Program-made: the position numbers and the translations under genes | Shown here: positions 32,939-41,516 of the stretch, piece by piece | How the letters are laid out: each line of letters starts with the position of its first letter | Numbering within the stretch: position 1 is the stretch's first letter | From: JAHBTB01 sp964451255 | GTDB taxonomy: Bacteria > Armatimonadota > Fimbriimonadia > Fimbriimonadales > Fimbriimonadaceae | Direction: 5' to 3' | Length of the DNA stretch: 64,000 bases | Assembly: GCA_964451255.1 (NCBI GenBank) | Contig: CAYVHL010000009.1 | Span: 11,744-75,743 of the forward strand | The notes under the pieces: model-generated | Databases searched by the model: none | What the model was told of the DNA's origin: nothing | The model's input: only the letters and a program-made list of their open reading frames with translations

Positions 32939-33658
32939 ATGGCCAGCGGACCACTTGATAAAAAGAAGCTTCGCAAGGCTTGGGCGACAGTCGCGACGGA
33001 GTCGGGCGAAAGGGCTCACGCGTTTGCGCTGGTCGACAAAGGGCGTTTCCTGGCCGCGAACGCGTCGCTGAGCGAGCTCTTGGGCTCCGACCCCACCGGC
33101 GTTAGGTGGGACGCTCTTTTCACGACCGACGTGCCGAACCAGGCCGGTGCTTCAAGAGTCACCATGTCGGGTGGTCGGGAGCTTGATGTTTGGGCCACGT
33201 CCTCAAGCCTTGGATTGGCCCTTGGGTTCTCAGACGCGACTGATGACGCCCCAACGGAAGGGGACGGCACTGGCCCGGACTGGGGGAGCTTCGCTCTGGA
33301 ACTGACCCGATGCTCCTCTGCCGCCGACGTCGATTTAGTCTGCCAGAATTTGGGCCCGAACCTCGTCGGCGCGAGGGGTTTTGTCGCTATCCCCAGCACG
33401 AATCGCGGCGAGGTCGTCGTGCGTTGCTACTGGCCGGTCGACTCCCTTCCGCCGACGTCCTTGGCTTTGGACGCATCGAATTGCGACGCATTGCGGAAGG
33501 GCGGGGCCTCCAGAAACTGCCGTCACTGTTACGGTCTCGTGTGCACCCCGGTTTTCGTCAAAGGAAGCCTGGTATGCGTCGTCGGATGCTCGGGCCCGGC
33601 CGCGGAGGCGGAACTCTTTTCAAAGCTCGTCGGTGCTTCTCTGGCAAGGTTTGCCTAG
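32939..33658 (+). CDS. PAS/GAF-like sensor protein with cysteine cluster
   Basis: A 239-residue soluble protein. The N-terminal third is PAS-like (HAFALVDKGRFLAANASLSE), the C-terminal half resembles a GAF domain (FALELTRCSSAADVDLVCQN, ARGFVAIPSTNRGEVVVRCY). Inside the GAF-like part is a C-x11-C-x2-C-x4-C cluster (residues about 182-203) that could bind metal or an FeS centre or sense redox state. No output domain follows. It ends overlapping cutC by four bases in the opposite direction. Confidence 0.5.
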   Translation: MASGPLDKKKLRKAWATVATESGERAHAFALVDKGRFLAANASLSELLGSDPTGVRWDALFTTDVPNQAGASRVTMSGGRELDVWATSSSLGLALGFSDATDDAPTEGDGTGPDWGSFALELTRCSSAADVDLVCQNLGPNLVGARGFVAIPSTNRGEVVVRCYWPVDSLPPTSLALDASNCDALRKGGASRNCRHCYGLVCTPVFVKGSLVCVVGCSGPAAEAELFSKLVGASLARFA

Positions 33659-34368
33659 GCGTAACCCGCCGCGAGCAGGGCCTGCCTCATGCCGTCTATC
33701 ATAGCCGGGTTGGGTTTTGCCTCCGACACACCGGCGTAACCCCCAGAATCAGCGTCGTCCCGCGCCGCGAAGTGCACCTGGTCGACTCCCGACCTTCGCA
33801 CCAGGTCCACGACATTGTGTGGCTCGATCGCGCCGCCAGGAAGGACCTGGATTCGTCCCCTGGCACGCAGTTGCAACTCGGAGATCACTTCGACCCCCTT
33901 CGCAGCGTCGCCTGCTTGGCCGCTGGTCAGCATGCGAGTGACCCCCAACCCGGCGAGAGTCTCCAAGGTCGCAAAGATGTCATCTGTCGCATCGCAGGCA
34001 CGATGGAACATCGTCGGTACCCCATCGGCGATGCCGACCATCCGAGCGGTCCGATCGGCGTCGACCTTCCCTTCACTCACGAAGCCAAACACGATACCGT
34101 CGGCGCCATGGTCAAGTAAGATCCTCGCGTCCCGAACCATCGTGACGAACTCGTCGTTCGAATAGTCAAAGCCTCCCTCGCGTGACCGGACCATCGCCAT
34201 GACCGGATAGGCGGCCCAAGACTTGACTTCCTCAAGCATTCCCAACGAGGGTGTCAGACCACCGACAGCTAGTCCGCAACAAAGCTCGATCCTGTCGGCG
34301 CCGTACTTGTGGGCAGACAACGCCTCGTCGACCGAACCACAGCACACTTCCAATGTCACCTTCGGCAT
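33655..34368 (-). CDS. cutC: CutC family protein
   Basis: A 237-residue TIM-barrel protein starting MPKVTLEVCCGSVDEA. GADRIELCCGLAVGGLTPS, PVMAMVRSREGGFDYSNDE, GADGIVFGFV, MFHRACDAT and LTSGQA are CutC marks. The family was linked to copper tolerance, though its enzymatic role is unsettled. The ATG at 34368 is the family start. The 5' 137 bases are also read, in another frame on the same strand, by the amylase-like gene upstream, an unusual overlap. Confidence 0.92.
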   Translation of the reverse strand: MPKVTLEVCCGSVDEALSAHKYGADRIELCCGLAVGGLTPSLGMLEEVKSWAAYPVMAMVRSREGGFDYSNDEFVTMVRDARILLDHGADGIVFGFVSEGKVDADRTARMVGIADGVPTMFHRACDATDDIFATLETLAGLGVTRMLTSGQAGDAAKGVEVISELQLRARGRIQVLPGGAIEPHNVVDLVRRSGVDQVHFAARDDADSGGYAGVSEAKPNPAMIDGMRQALLAAGYA

Positions 34369-35938
34369 TGGCTGATAAATTAGCACAGCCGCACGCCGCG
34401 TGGCCACGCGCATAACCAGACGAACGGTCGTACTGGGAATAGCCGTTTGCCCGGCGGTCGACCGGCACAAAGATGGCCACCGACTTTGGCGGCATCTCCA
34501 CCCTTACCAGGCCGGTCACCGCCCTCACCAAGCGTCCTCCTTCGATGTCCTGCATCTCGCCCCAACTCATGATCTTTCCGTCGCGAAAGTCCATCGTCTC
34601 GCTGACTTTTGCGTCCAGAGGGTTCACGACGACCATGACGGTCTCTAAAGCCCGGTCCGTGACCCTGAGATAGGCCAACAGCTTGTCTGTGTCCAACAAT
34701 CTGAAGTCGCCGATACGCAAAGCCGGGAGACGTCGCCGTAGCCGTGAGAGATGGCCGACGAATGACAGGGTCGGATTCGACGGAGAGACGAGATCCCACC
34801 GCATGGGCGCCCGACACTCCGGGTCGCCCTTGCCCGTCATGCCGAGTTCGGAACCGTAATATACGACCGGAGCGCCGGGCAACGTGAATTGCATGGCAAA
34901 TGCCAGGTTGCGATCCTTTTGGTTCGGAAGCTGGTCGGCGGCGCGTGGCGTGTCGTGGTTGTCGATATGGATCCACGACCGGAGCAGGTGGTCGATCCCG
35001 GCGTCATCCACCGCACGCTCCAACATCTTTCCGGCGCGGCCGCCGCTGATATTGCCATTGAGCATCTCGACTCCGACGTTGAGCGAATAGAAATTGAAGA
35101 CACCGTCAAGGTCGTTCTGCCAACCCGATGGATAGCCGCTGACCTCCCCGACGACCAGAGATCCTGGTTTGGCCTGATGCGCTGACGTACGAATCTGTGA
35201 GACAATCGACGGCCCCAGGTCGAAGGCCACATCCAACCGCCAGCCGTCGGCGCCCTCGCGCAGCCAATGCTTGACGACGCTGTCGCGGTCGAGCCAAAGG
35301 TAGTCGGCCAGTGAACGGTCGCTCGTATTGAGCACGGGCAGGCCCGCTACTCCCGACCAACCTTGGTACCCGCCAGCGTACTTCGGGTCGATTCGGAACC
35401 AGTGCCGATATGTGCTTCCCAGCTCCTTCAGAGCCTGTTTGAAGAACGTGGATGTCGCCCCCATGTGGTTGAACACCCCATCGAGGACAAGCCTCATACC
35501 CCGCCGGTGGACGGCGGACGTCAGCGACTTGAACGATGAGAGTTCACCAAACTGCGGGTCGATCCGCCGATAGTCTTCTGTGTCGTACTTGTGGTTGGTG
35601 AACGCTTGAAAGATCGGCGTCGTGTAGAGCACGTCCACCCCTAGCCCCTTGACGTAGGCCAGCTTTCCCTTGAGGGAGTCGAGATCGCCTCCCCAAAACT
35701 CCAACTCATGCCCGTAGTGCTTGGTGGCAGGGTCGTATGCCTTGCCGACGGGTGTCTGACTCCAGGGCATCAGCTTTCGAGGGGCTGCATATTGGCCCCG
35801 CTTGGCATCCAAGTGGTCGGAAGGAGCAAAGCGGTCGACGAAGACCTGGTAGACGACGGGGCCGACCCGCCAATCCGATCGGCGTGCATCCATTGTCGTG
35901 GGGGACGCCAAGGTCAACACAGCCGCCATGACGAGCAT
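34232..35938 (-). CDS. GH13 alpha-amylase-family glycosidase
   Basis: A 568-codon frame encoding an exported GH13 enzyme: short signal (MLVMAAVLTLASPTT), VYQVFVDRFAPSDHL, then the barrel with LDGVFNHMG, the nucleophile Asp in ADGWRLDVAF, the acid Glu in VVGEVSG and the transition-state Asp in HIDNHDTPRA. A C-terminal beta domain ends near PPKSVAIFVPVDRR. The last roughly 70 codons (SSGYARGHAACGCANLSANA onwards) have no beta-domain look and overlap cutC by 137 bases. A small frameshift near the 3' end is likely. Maltogenic or neopullulanase-like activity is plausible. Confidence 0.85.
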   Translation of the reverse strand: MLVMAAVLTLASPTTMDARRSDWRVGPVVYQVFVDRFAPSDHLDAKRGQYAAPRKLMPWSQTPVGKAYDPATKHYGHELEFWGGDLDSLKGKLAYVKGLGVDVLYTTPIFQAFTNHKYDTEDYRRIDPQFGELSSFKSLTSAVHRRGMRLVLDGVFNHMGATSTFFKQALKELGSTYRHWFRIDPKYAGGYQGWSGVAGLPVLNTSDRSLADYLWLDRDSVVKHWLREGADGWRLDVAFDLGPSIVSQIRTSAHQAKPGSLVVGEVSGYPSGWQNDLDGVFNFYSLNVGVEMLNGNISGGRAGKMLERAVDDAGIDHLLRSWIHIDNHDTPRAADQLPNQKDRNLAFAMQFTLPGAPVVYYGSELGMTGKGDPECRAPMRWDLVSPSNPTLSFVGHLSRLRRRLPALRIGDFRLLDTDKLLAYLRVTDRALETVMVVVNPLDAKVSETMDFRDGKIMSWGEMQDIEGGRLVRAVTGLVRVEMPPKSVAIFVPVDRRANGYSQYDRSSGYARGHAACGCANLSANAEGDIGSVLWFGRRGVVCPQVRRRQDRALLRTSCRWSDTLVGNA

Positions 35939-36009
35939 TCAGGCAAGGTTACCGGACGATCGTGCGACAAAGCCTCAGTGTTTCGCCCGTAGGAGTTACA
36001 ATAGCGGTG

Positions 36010-37362
36010 ATGAGACTGACCGCGATTCTTGCCGCCTCTCTCGCTATTGTCAGCATTGGGTTCTGCCAGGCTCCACCCGACGCCAGCTCCGCGCGAACCG
36101 CATTCTCGACCTACGCCCAGGGCTTGCTAAACGACATGCGTAAGTCTGGCGCGAAACTCGATGCAGAGACTTATCGCAGCAAGCTCAAGGACAAAGCCAT
36201 TGAACTGACCAAAGACGTCGATGTGAGCAAGATCGACGGGAAGTCGGCGATGGATTGGACGAACCTGTTTTCCGAAGCCGGAAGGGACAAGGACGTCGTC
36301 ATCTTGTGTGAGAAGTATCTTGCGACCAAGCCGGGCCAAGAGGAGCAGTTCCGCGCCCAAATGACATTGGCCGGCGCCTACAACAATCTCGGCGACGCCA
36401 AGAACCTTTCTCGCACGATCTCTCAGCTTCGGCCGGCTGACGCAACCCAGTCTAGCGAAGTCGTCTCGCAAGTCCAGTACGAGTTTGTTGACACCGTAGC
36501 CTCCAAGCTCGGTTCTGGAAGCGCCCTCCGGCTCCTCGACACCGTGGAGAAGAAGATCGTCGTAGAAGACCCCAAAGCCTACGCCGACCGCATGATGGCG
36601 GCGCGGAAACTCCGGGCGGGGGCCAAGGCACCCGACGGCAGCATCCCTGCCACGGTCATTGGATCTGGAGTGCCACCCGCGGATGCGTCGTTGCGGGCGA
36701 ACTACGAAAAGCAAGCGGTTCAGGTCACCCAGATGTCCCGGTTCAACTTGGCATCTGCCCGGGCCGACCTACTGGTCAAAGCCAACCAGAAGGACAAGGC
36801 GCTCGCCGTCCTCAAGAAGGCCTTGGCAGACTTACCGGAGGGATCGCCCTATCGGCGACAAGCGAGTTCCCAGATCACTATGATGTCAGTGGTCGGTTCT
36901 GTGGCTCCGAAGCTGGACGTCGAGCGGTCGATCGGTGACTTCAAGGGCCTCTCAGATTGGAAGGGCCGTGTCGTGATTGTCGATTTCTTCGCCCACTGGT
37001 GCGGCCCATGCATCGCGTCCTTCCCCGAAATGGAGAAGCTCTACGCCGACCTGCATCCAAAAGGCCTTGAAGTCGTGGGAGTGACCACCTATTACGGCTA
37101 CTACAAGAAGGAGAACACCCAAAAGCGCGACATGGCGAAGGACACTGAGTTCGACCACATGAAGGAATTCATCGCCGAACACAAGATCCCCTGGCCGGTC
37201 GCCTATGGTGAGCGCACGAACTTCGAGAGCTACGGCATCACCGGTATCCCGACGGTCTACGTGATCGACAAGGCGGGGAACGTCCACACCTACAAGATCG
37301 GTTATGACCCGAGCCACTTCGACGAGTTCCGAAAGGATGTCGAAGCCCTCCTTGCCAAGTAA
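36010..37362 (+). CDS. TlpA-like thioredoxin protein with helical N-terminal domain
   Basis: A 450-residue exported protein: signal MRLTAILAASLAIVSIGFC, then about 290 residues of alpha helices that resemble TPR units (SRFNLASARADLLVKANQKD, ALAVLKKALADLPEGSPY), then a TlpA/ResA-type thioredoxin domain. The CxxC is in DFFAHWCGPCIASFPEMEKL, with a cis-proline in GITGIPTVYVIDKAG. It is expected to reduce disulfides in the envelope. The ATG at 36010 is preferred because it begins the signal. It is divergent from the amylase gene. Confidence 0.87.
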   Translation: MRLTAILAASLAIVSIGFCQAPPDASSARTAFSTYAQGLLNDMRKSGAKLDAETYRSKLKDKAIELTKDVDVSKIDGKSAMDWTNLFSEAGRDKDVVILCEKYLATKPGQEEQFRAQMTLAGAYNNLGDAKNLSRTISQLRPADATQSSEVVSQVQYEFVDTVASKLGSGSALRLLDTVEKKIVVEDPKAYADRMMAARKLRAGAKAPDGSIPATVIGSGVPPADASLRANYEKQAVQVTQMSRFNLASARADLLVKANQKDKALAVLKKALADLPEGSPYRRQASSQITMMSVVGSVAPKLDVERSIGDFKGLSDWKGRVVIVDFFAHWCGPCIASFPEMEKLYADLHPKGLEVVGVTTYYGYYKKENTQKRDMAKDTEFDHMKEFIAEHKIPWPVAYGERTNFESYGITGIPTVYVIDKAGNVHTYKIGYDPSHFDEFRKDVEALLAK

Positions 37363-37446
37363 GGTGCCTTCTGCGGCCCGCCTCCCCGCGCTGAATTCCA
37401 CCAGTCATCGGTCGGAACCAGCGTGGGGGGGGCTTAAGCGCCCCTT

Positions 37447-38379
37447 ATGAGCCGGGCACCCTGGCTCGTGGCAATTTACGGGCCGACGGCTAGCGGCAAG
37501 ACGTGGCTGGCGGAGAGCCTGGCTGACCGTCGTGACACCCGGATTGTTAACGCCGACGCCTTTCAAGTCTGCAAAGGACTGGACATCGGCACGGCCAAAC
37601 CTAGAGAAAAGTCTCGGTATGAGCTTCTCGACCTCGTCGAGCCAGCGCAAGATTTTTCGGTCGTCCAATGGATCCAATTGGCCCAAGAGGTGTTGTGGAC
37701 GGCTTGGGACGAGGACAAGGACATCGTGCTCGTCGGTGGGACGGGGTTCTACATGCGCGCCCTGCTCGAGGGGTATGAGAGCCTCGCCGGCCCAGCCGAT
37801 CCCGCCCTGCGTCAGAGGTTGGCGGACGATGAAGCCGCGAAGGGTCTCCCGCACCTGGTGGACGAGTTGATGAGGCTCGATCCCATAGCCCACGCCAAAA
37901 CGGATCTTGCCAACCCCGTCCGCGTGCGTCGCGCGATCGAGCGGGCTCTCTCGCCCGGCCCGCCACTCAAGATTGAGCTTCCGGCGTTTTCTATCAGAAA
38001 ATTCGCGACTTGGCCCTTAGGAACATGGCATCCGGCCTCAATTGAAAACCGAGTCGACGAGATGCTGGCGAGGGGCTGGATCGAAGAGGTGCGATCACTA
38101 CTCGCACGGGGAGTAAGTCCAGAGGACCCTGGCATGCGGGCCATCGGGTATCACACACTCGTCAAGCATCTCGAGGGCGAGGTTTCGGCAGAGGAAGCAA
38201 GGGAGAGTATTGTCACGGCCACGAAGCAGTACGCCAGGCGTCAAAAGACCTGGCTGCGACGTGAGCCGAGAATCGAGTTCTTGAATCTGCCCGAAGGTAG
38301 CCGGCCTGATTTCGACAGGGCCCTCGCGTACGTTTGTTCGAGACTGGAAAGTCTGGAGTCAAAAGAATCAAATGGCTAA
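37447..38379 (+). CDS. miaA: tRNA dimethylallyltransferase
   Basis: A 310-residue enzyme that prenylates A37 of tRNAs reading UNN codons. Motifs are the P-loop IYGPTASGKTWLAESL, VNADAFQVCKGLDIGTAKP (Asp general base; the usual Ser-x-Gln-x-Tyr is altered to Ala-x-Gln-x-Cys), VGGTGFYMRALLEG and the C-terminal TKQYARRQKTWLR. A G-run hairpin (GGGGC/GCCCC at 37429-37444) sits directly before the ATG. It overlaps hfq by eight bases. Confidence 0.94.
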   Translation: MSRAPWLVAIYGPTASGKTWLAESLADRRDTRIVNADAFQVCKGLDIGTAKPREKSRYELLDLVEPAQDFSVVQWIQLAQEVLWTAWDEDKDIVLVGGTGFYMRALLEGYESLAGPADPALRQRLADDEAAKGLPHLVDELMRLDPIAHAKTDLANPVRVRRAIERALSPGPPLKIELPAFSIRKFATWPLGTWHPASIENRVDEMLARGWIEEVRSLLARGVSPEDPGMRAIGYHTLVKHLEGEVSAEEARESIVTATKQYARRQKTWLRREPRIEFLNLPEGSRPDFDRALAYVCSRLESLESKESNG

Positions 38380-38632
38380 ATCAATCAATCTCCAAGACAT
38401 GTTCTTGAACCAGGTCAGAAAAGAGGGCATTGGTGTCACGATCTACTTGATGGGCGGAGTCCAACTCCGCGGGCTCGTCCGCGGATTCGACGCCTTCACT
38501 GTCCTCCTGGACACTCCTGGAAAACCGACCCAGCTTGTCTATAAGCACGCGGTGACCAGCGTGGTTCCCACGAAGCAGATCGGCGGGCGTGAGGAGCACC
38601 ATCCGCGCGAAGAAGCGCCACACGAAGAGTGA
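38372..38632 (+). CDS. hfq: RNA chaperone Hfq
   Basis: An 86-residue Sm-like protein. Sm1 begins with NLQDMFLNQVRKEGIGVTIY and reads on to LRGLVRGFDAFTVLL; Sm2 is QLVYKHAVTSVVPT, close to the standard YKHAISTVVP. The N-terminal Gln and the central Lys/His residues that contact U-rich RNA are present. The tail is short and acidic (REEHHPREEAPHEE). The order miaA-hfq is conserved in many bacteria. It overlaps both neighbours, so the three are translated together. Confidence 0.95.
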   Translation: MAKSINLQDMFLNQVRKEGIGVTIYLMGGVQLRGLVRGFDAFTVLLDTPGKPTQLVYKHAVTSVVPTKQIGGREEHHPREEAPHEE

Positions 38633-39453
38633 TCGCATTCACCAAGATGCACGGGATCGGCAACGATTTCGTGATGGTAGACGGTTTCAATCAGGATCTT
38701 TCCAAGCTTGACTTGGCTAGGGTCGCCAGGGACGTCTGCGATCGCCACAAGGGCATCGGTGGCGACGGTCTCATCGTCGCCGCCCCGGGAACCAGCGAGC
38801 GACTCGCTATGCGAATGTGGAACCCGGACGGTTCTGAAAGTGAGATGTGCGGCAACGGGATCCGTTGTTACGCCCACTTTGTCCGTGACAAAGGCATCAC
38901 CACCGATTCAAGCGTTCCAGTTGAGACCGGTGCCGGGCGGTTGGTCGTGGAGGTAGTCGGTGGCGGCAAAGTCCGCGTCGATATGGGGTCGGCACGGTTG
39001 GACAATGTGGAGATCGGTCTGGCCCCAGACGCCCCGACACCGTTTAGAGACGTCGATCTCGGATTCGAGGGACTTCGGGGGACCGCTGTGTCCATGGGCA
39101 ACCCCCACCTCGTGATCTTCGTACAGGATGCCCGGTCGGTGCCCCTCGACGTCTGGGGTCCGGCTTTGGAGCAGCACAAGGCGTTTCCCCAGCGGGTCAA
39201 CGTCCATTTCATCGAGGTCGTGGAGCGCAGTCACATCCGGCAACGCACGTGGGAGCGAGGCGCGGGTGCCACCCTCGCCTGCGGGACAGGGGCTTGCGCA
39301 AGCGCGGTCGCTTCGTACGTCAACGGCCACACTGAGAGGTCGTGCGTCGTCAGCCTGCCAGGTGGCGACCTCGATATCGACTATCTAGAGTCCGGACACG
39401 TCTTGATGACCGGCCCGGCGGAAACCGTCTTCGAGGGCACCTGGGCGCCGTAG
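38629..39453 (+). CDS. dapF: Diaminopimelate epimerase
   Basis: A 274-residue PLP-independent epimerase that makes meso-diaminopimelate for lysine and peptidoglycan. The two catalytic cysteines are in SEMCGNGIRCYAHF and LACGTGACASAV. FTKMHGIGNDFVMVD and VSMGNPHLVIF are standard. Start is the GTG at 38629, overlapping the hfq stop by four bases. It ends the miaA-hfq-dapF cluster. Confidence 0.96.
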   Translation: MIAFTKMHGIGNDFVMVDGFNQDLSKLDLARVARDVCDRHKGIGGDGLIVAAPGTSERLAMRMWNPDGSESEMCGNGIRCYAHFVRDKGITTDSSVPVETGAGRLVVEVVGGGKVRVDMGSARLDNVEIGLAPDAPTPFRDVDLGFEGLRGTAVSMGNPHLVIFVQDARSVPLDVWGPALEQHKAFPQRVNVHFIEVVERSHIRQRTWERGAGATLACGTGACASAVASYVNGHTERSCVVSLPGGDLDIDYLESGHVLMTGPAETVFEGTWAP

Positions 39454-39533
39454 CCGATCCAGGGCCTGGCTGGCGTCGGGTATTTCGCCCAGGTGCGGAG
39501 TCGTTCCGCGCCAATTGGCCGCCGATCGTCTTT

Positions 39534-40139
39534 GTGTGGCTTGCCGCCGCCCTCATGGCATGGCTCTATTACCGAGAGGCGCACACACGGGCCTTTGCCG
39601 ACGCGATCGCGGCGCTCAAGGCCGACTCGGGCATCATCGGGGTTCTTGTGACAGGGGCTGTCGCGGGCGGCCTGATGCCAGAAATGGCCAAGGCGTTCAC
39701 GGGTCGCCTGGGCAGACTGAACGCAAGTTGGGCAGGCAAGGTCGCCTTCACAGCGCTTGTCTACTCAATAGTCGCGCTGTTCGTAGACCAGTTCTACTTC
39801 GGGCTCGCGGCGACCGTCGGCCATGGCAGCGACCCGACGACCGTCATCAAGAAGACCTTGATCGACCAATTGGTGTTCTCGCCGTTCCTGAGCATCCCCT
39901 TCGCGACGGCTATGTTCGACTGGCGTGCGGCCGGCTTCTCGTTCTCCCGGTTCGCCCAGGCCTTTGGCCAGAACTGGTACCGGACCAGGGTGATGCCTGG
40001 GCTCGTCCTGTGTTGGCTGTTCTGGCCGCCGGTGCTGCTGTGCGGTTACGCGATGCCATTGAGCTTGCAATTCGCCTTCTCAATGATCATCGAAGCAGCT
40101 TGGAGCATCATCTTCGTCTTCATCGCCAGTCACGATTGA
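39534..40139 (+). CDS. Hypothetical multi-pass membrane protein
   Basis: About 201 residues with four or five membrane segments (VWLAAALMAWLYY, IIGVLVTGAVAGGL, VAFTALVYSIVALFVDQFYF, MPGLVLCWLFWPPVLLCGY, IIEAAWSIIFVFIAS). No family was recognised; Mpv17/PMP22-like proteins have a similar size and the phrase WPPVL recalls their WP motif, but the match is weak. The start is uncertain: the frame is open back to a GTG at 39342 inside dapF, and residues from 39465 on look coding. GTG 39534 is the first sensible start outside dapF. Confidence 0.55.
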   Translation: MWLAAALMAWLYYREAHTRAFADAIAALKADSGIIGVLVTGAVAGGLMPEMAKAFTGRLGRLNASWAGKVAFTALVYSIVALFVDQFYFGLAATVGHGSDPTTVIKKTLIDQLVFSPFLSIPFATAMFDWRAAGFSFSRFAQAFGQNWYRTRVMPGLVLCWLFWPPVLLCGYAMPLSLQFAFSMIIEAAWSIIFVFIASHD

Positions 40140-40148
40140 ACCGTCTGG

Positions 40149-40760
40149 CTAGAGCCATCCCATGTCCGCCAGCACTCTGCTGATGGACGAAGGCGGGTCG
40201 CCTTTCGGATCGACAGCATAGGCTCGCCAACCCGATTGGGCGGCAGCATCCACATTGACCTGGCTGTCATCGAAGAAGGCGATCTCGTCCGGCGATGCGT
40301 AGACCTTGTCGGCGAACCACTGGAAAATCTCTGGCTCGGGCTTATTGGCACCCGCGTCGTACGACGTGCCAAAGAAGTCGACGGCCACACAGACAGGAAA
40401 CTCGGCCAGGCAATATTCGATGTGCGGACGGTTCGTGTTGCTGAGGACGCCCACCATGATCCCCGCCGCCTTGGCGCAATCGACGAGCTCGGACGAGCCC
40501 GCGTATGGCCCGATCAAGATGCCTTCGTGCACTTTCCGTGCGTCCTCGATCGAAACACCGAGGAAGGAAGCCAGCGCGTCCGTATACACCTGGTAGTCGA
40601 TGTCTTCCTTTTGGAAGGCGTGGATTGGCGCGAAGTCGTTAAGGCCGCCGCCGTTCTCGGGACGCCCCAGAGTGACACCGGCGGTTGCTGCCGCTTCTTG
40701 CCACGTGTGGTTGATCCGCAGGACGACGCCGCCCAGATCCAGGGCGAGGACACGGCCCAT
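40149..40760 (-). CDS. HAD-family hydrolase
   Basis: A 203-residue HAD subfamily IA protein. Motif I is ALDLGGVVL (nucleophile Asp8), motif II is VGVLSNTNRPH, motif III is the lysine in ANKPEPEIF and motif IV is FFDDSQVNVDAA. The residue two after the nucleophile is Gly rather than Asp, as is common in the 'DLGGV' group. It dephosphorylates a small metabolite, unidentified. Its ATG lies directly beside the stop of the sugar-isomerase-like gene, so they are likely cotranscribed. Confidence 0.85.
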   Translation of the reverse strand: MGRVLALDLGGVVLRINHTWQEAAATAGVTLGRPENGGGLNDFAPIHAFQKEDIDYQVYTDALASFLGVSIEDARKVHEGILIGPYAGSSELVDCAKAAGIMVGVLSNTNRPHIEYCLAEFPVCVAVDFFGTSYDAGANKPEPEIFQWFADKVYASPDEIAFFDDSQVNVDAAAQSGWRAYAVDPKGDPPSSISRVLADMGWL

Positions 40761-41498
40761 TTAGTCCGTCAAGCCAAGGCCGGTCAAGTAGGCGTGGCTC
40801 GAGGTGATCGACTTGATGGCGTCGCCAGGATCGTCATGCTCGATGACCGCATACTCGACTTTGGCGTCCCTGCAAGCCTGGATCACCGACTTCCATTCGA
40901 TCCGGCCCGACCCCACGTCCGCCAACACATTGTCTGGCGTGATGTCCTTGAAGTGAGCGAGGACGACTTGGCCGTTCAATCGGTTGATCCAATCGACCGC
41001 GCTGTGACCCGGCTTCGTGACCCAGGCGAGGTCGAGTTCCGCGTGCACCAGCTTGGGGTCGACATGCTGCCATAAGAGCTCGAACCCATACGTGTCTCCG
41101 ATGGGCGCGAACTCGAAGTCGTGGTTGTGATAAGCGAACTTCAGCCCTTGTCCGGCAAACCTGAAGCCGAGCTCGTTCAAGTGCCCGGCGAACTCGGGCC
41201 AGCCGTTCGGATACCGCTTGATGTCGATCCAGGGGACGACGACCGTCTCCGCGCCAAGGGTCTTGGCGTCGGAGACCGTCTGATCGAACTTCTCCTTACA
41301 TTCGTCGATACCGACGTGCATGCTGGTCGCCTTGAGCCCACGGTCGTCGAAGCCCTTCTTGATCTCGGCGGCAGAGTGACCGTAAAGTCCGGCGGTCTCC
41401 ACGTGCTTGATGCCGACGGACGCGATCTTGTCGAGCCCTCCCCAGAGGTCTGCGTCGAGCAGATCCCGACAGGTGTACAGCTGTAATCCGATTTTCAT
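40761..41498 (-). CDS. Xylose isomerase-like TIM barrel (sugar phosphate isomerase/epimerase)
   Basis: A 245-residue protein of the AP_endonuc_2 fold: KIGLQLYTCRDLLDADLWGG, GIKHVETAGLYGHSAAEIK, LKFAYHNHDFEF (metal-binding His and Glu), HAELDLAWVTKPG (Asp) and VEYAVIEHDD (Glu). Members isomerise or epimerise sugars or sugar acids. The ATG at 41498 is used; a TTG at 41516 would add six residues and nearly touch the ppdK stop. It sits between ppdK and the HAD gene on the same strand. Confidence 0.85.
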   Translation of the reverse strand: MKIGLQLYTCRDLLDADLWGGLDKIASVGIKHVETAGLYGHSAAEIKKGFDDRGLKATSMHVGIDECKEKFDQTVSDAKTLGAETVVVPWIDIKRYPNGWPEFAGHLNELGFRFAGQGLKFAYHNHDFEFAPIGDTYGFELLWQHVDPKLVHAELDLAWVTKPGHSAVDWINRLNGQVVLAHFKDITPDNVLADVGSGRIEWKSVIQACRDAKVEYAVIEHDDPGDAIKSITSSHAYLTGLGLTD

Positions 41499-41516
41499 TT
41501 TCTTCGTGCTTCCCAA

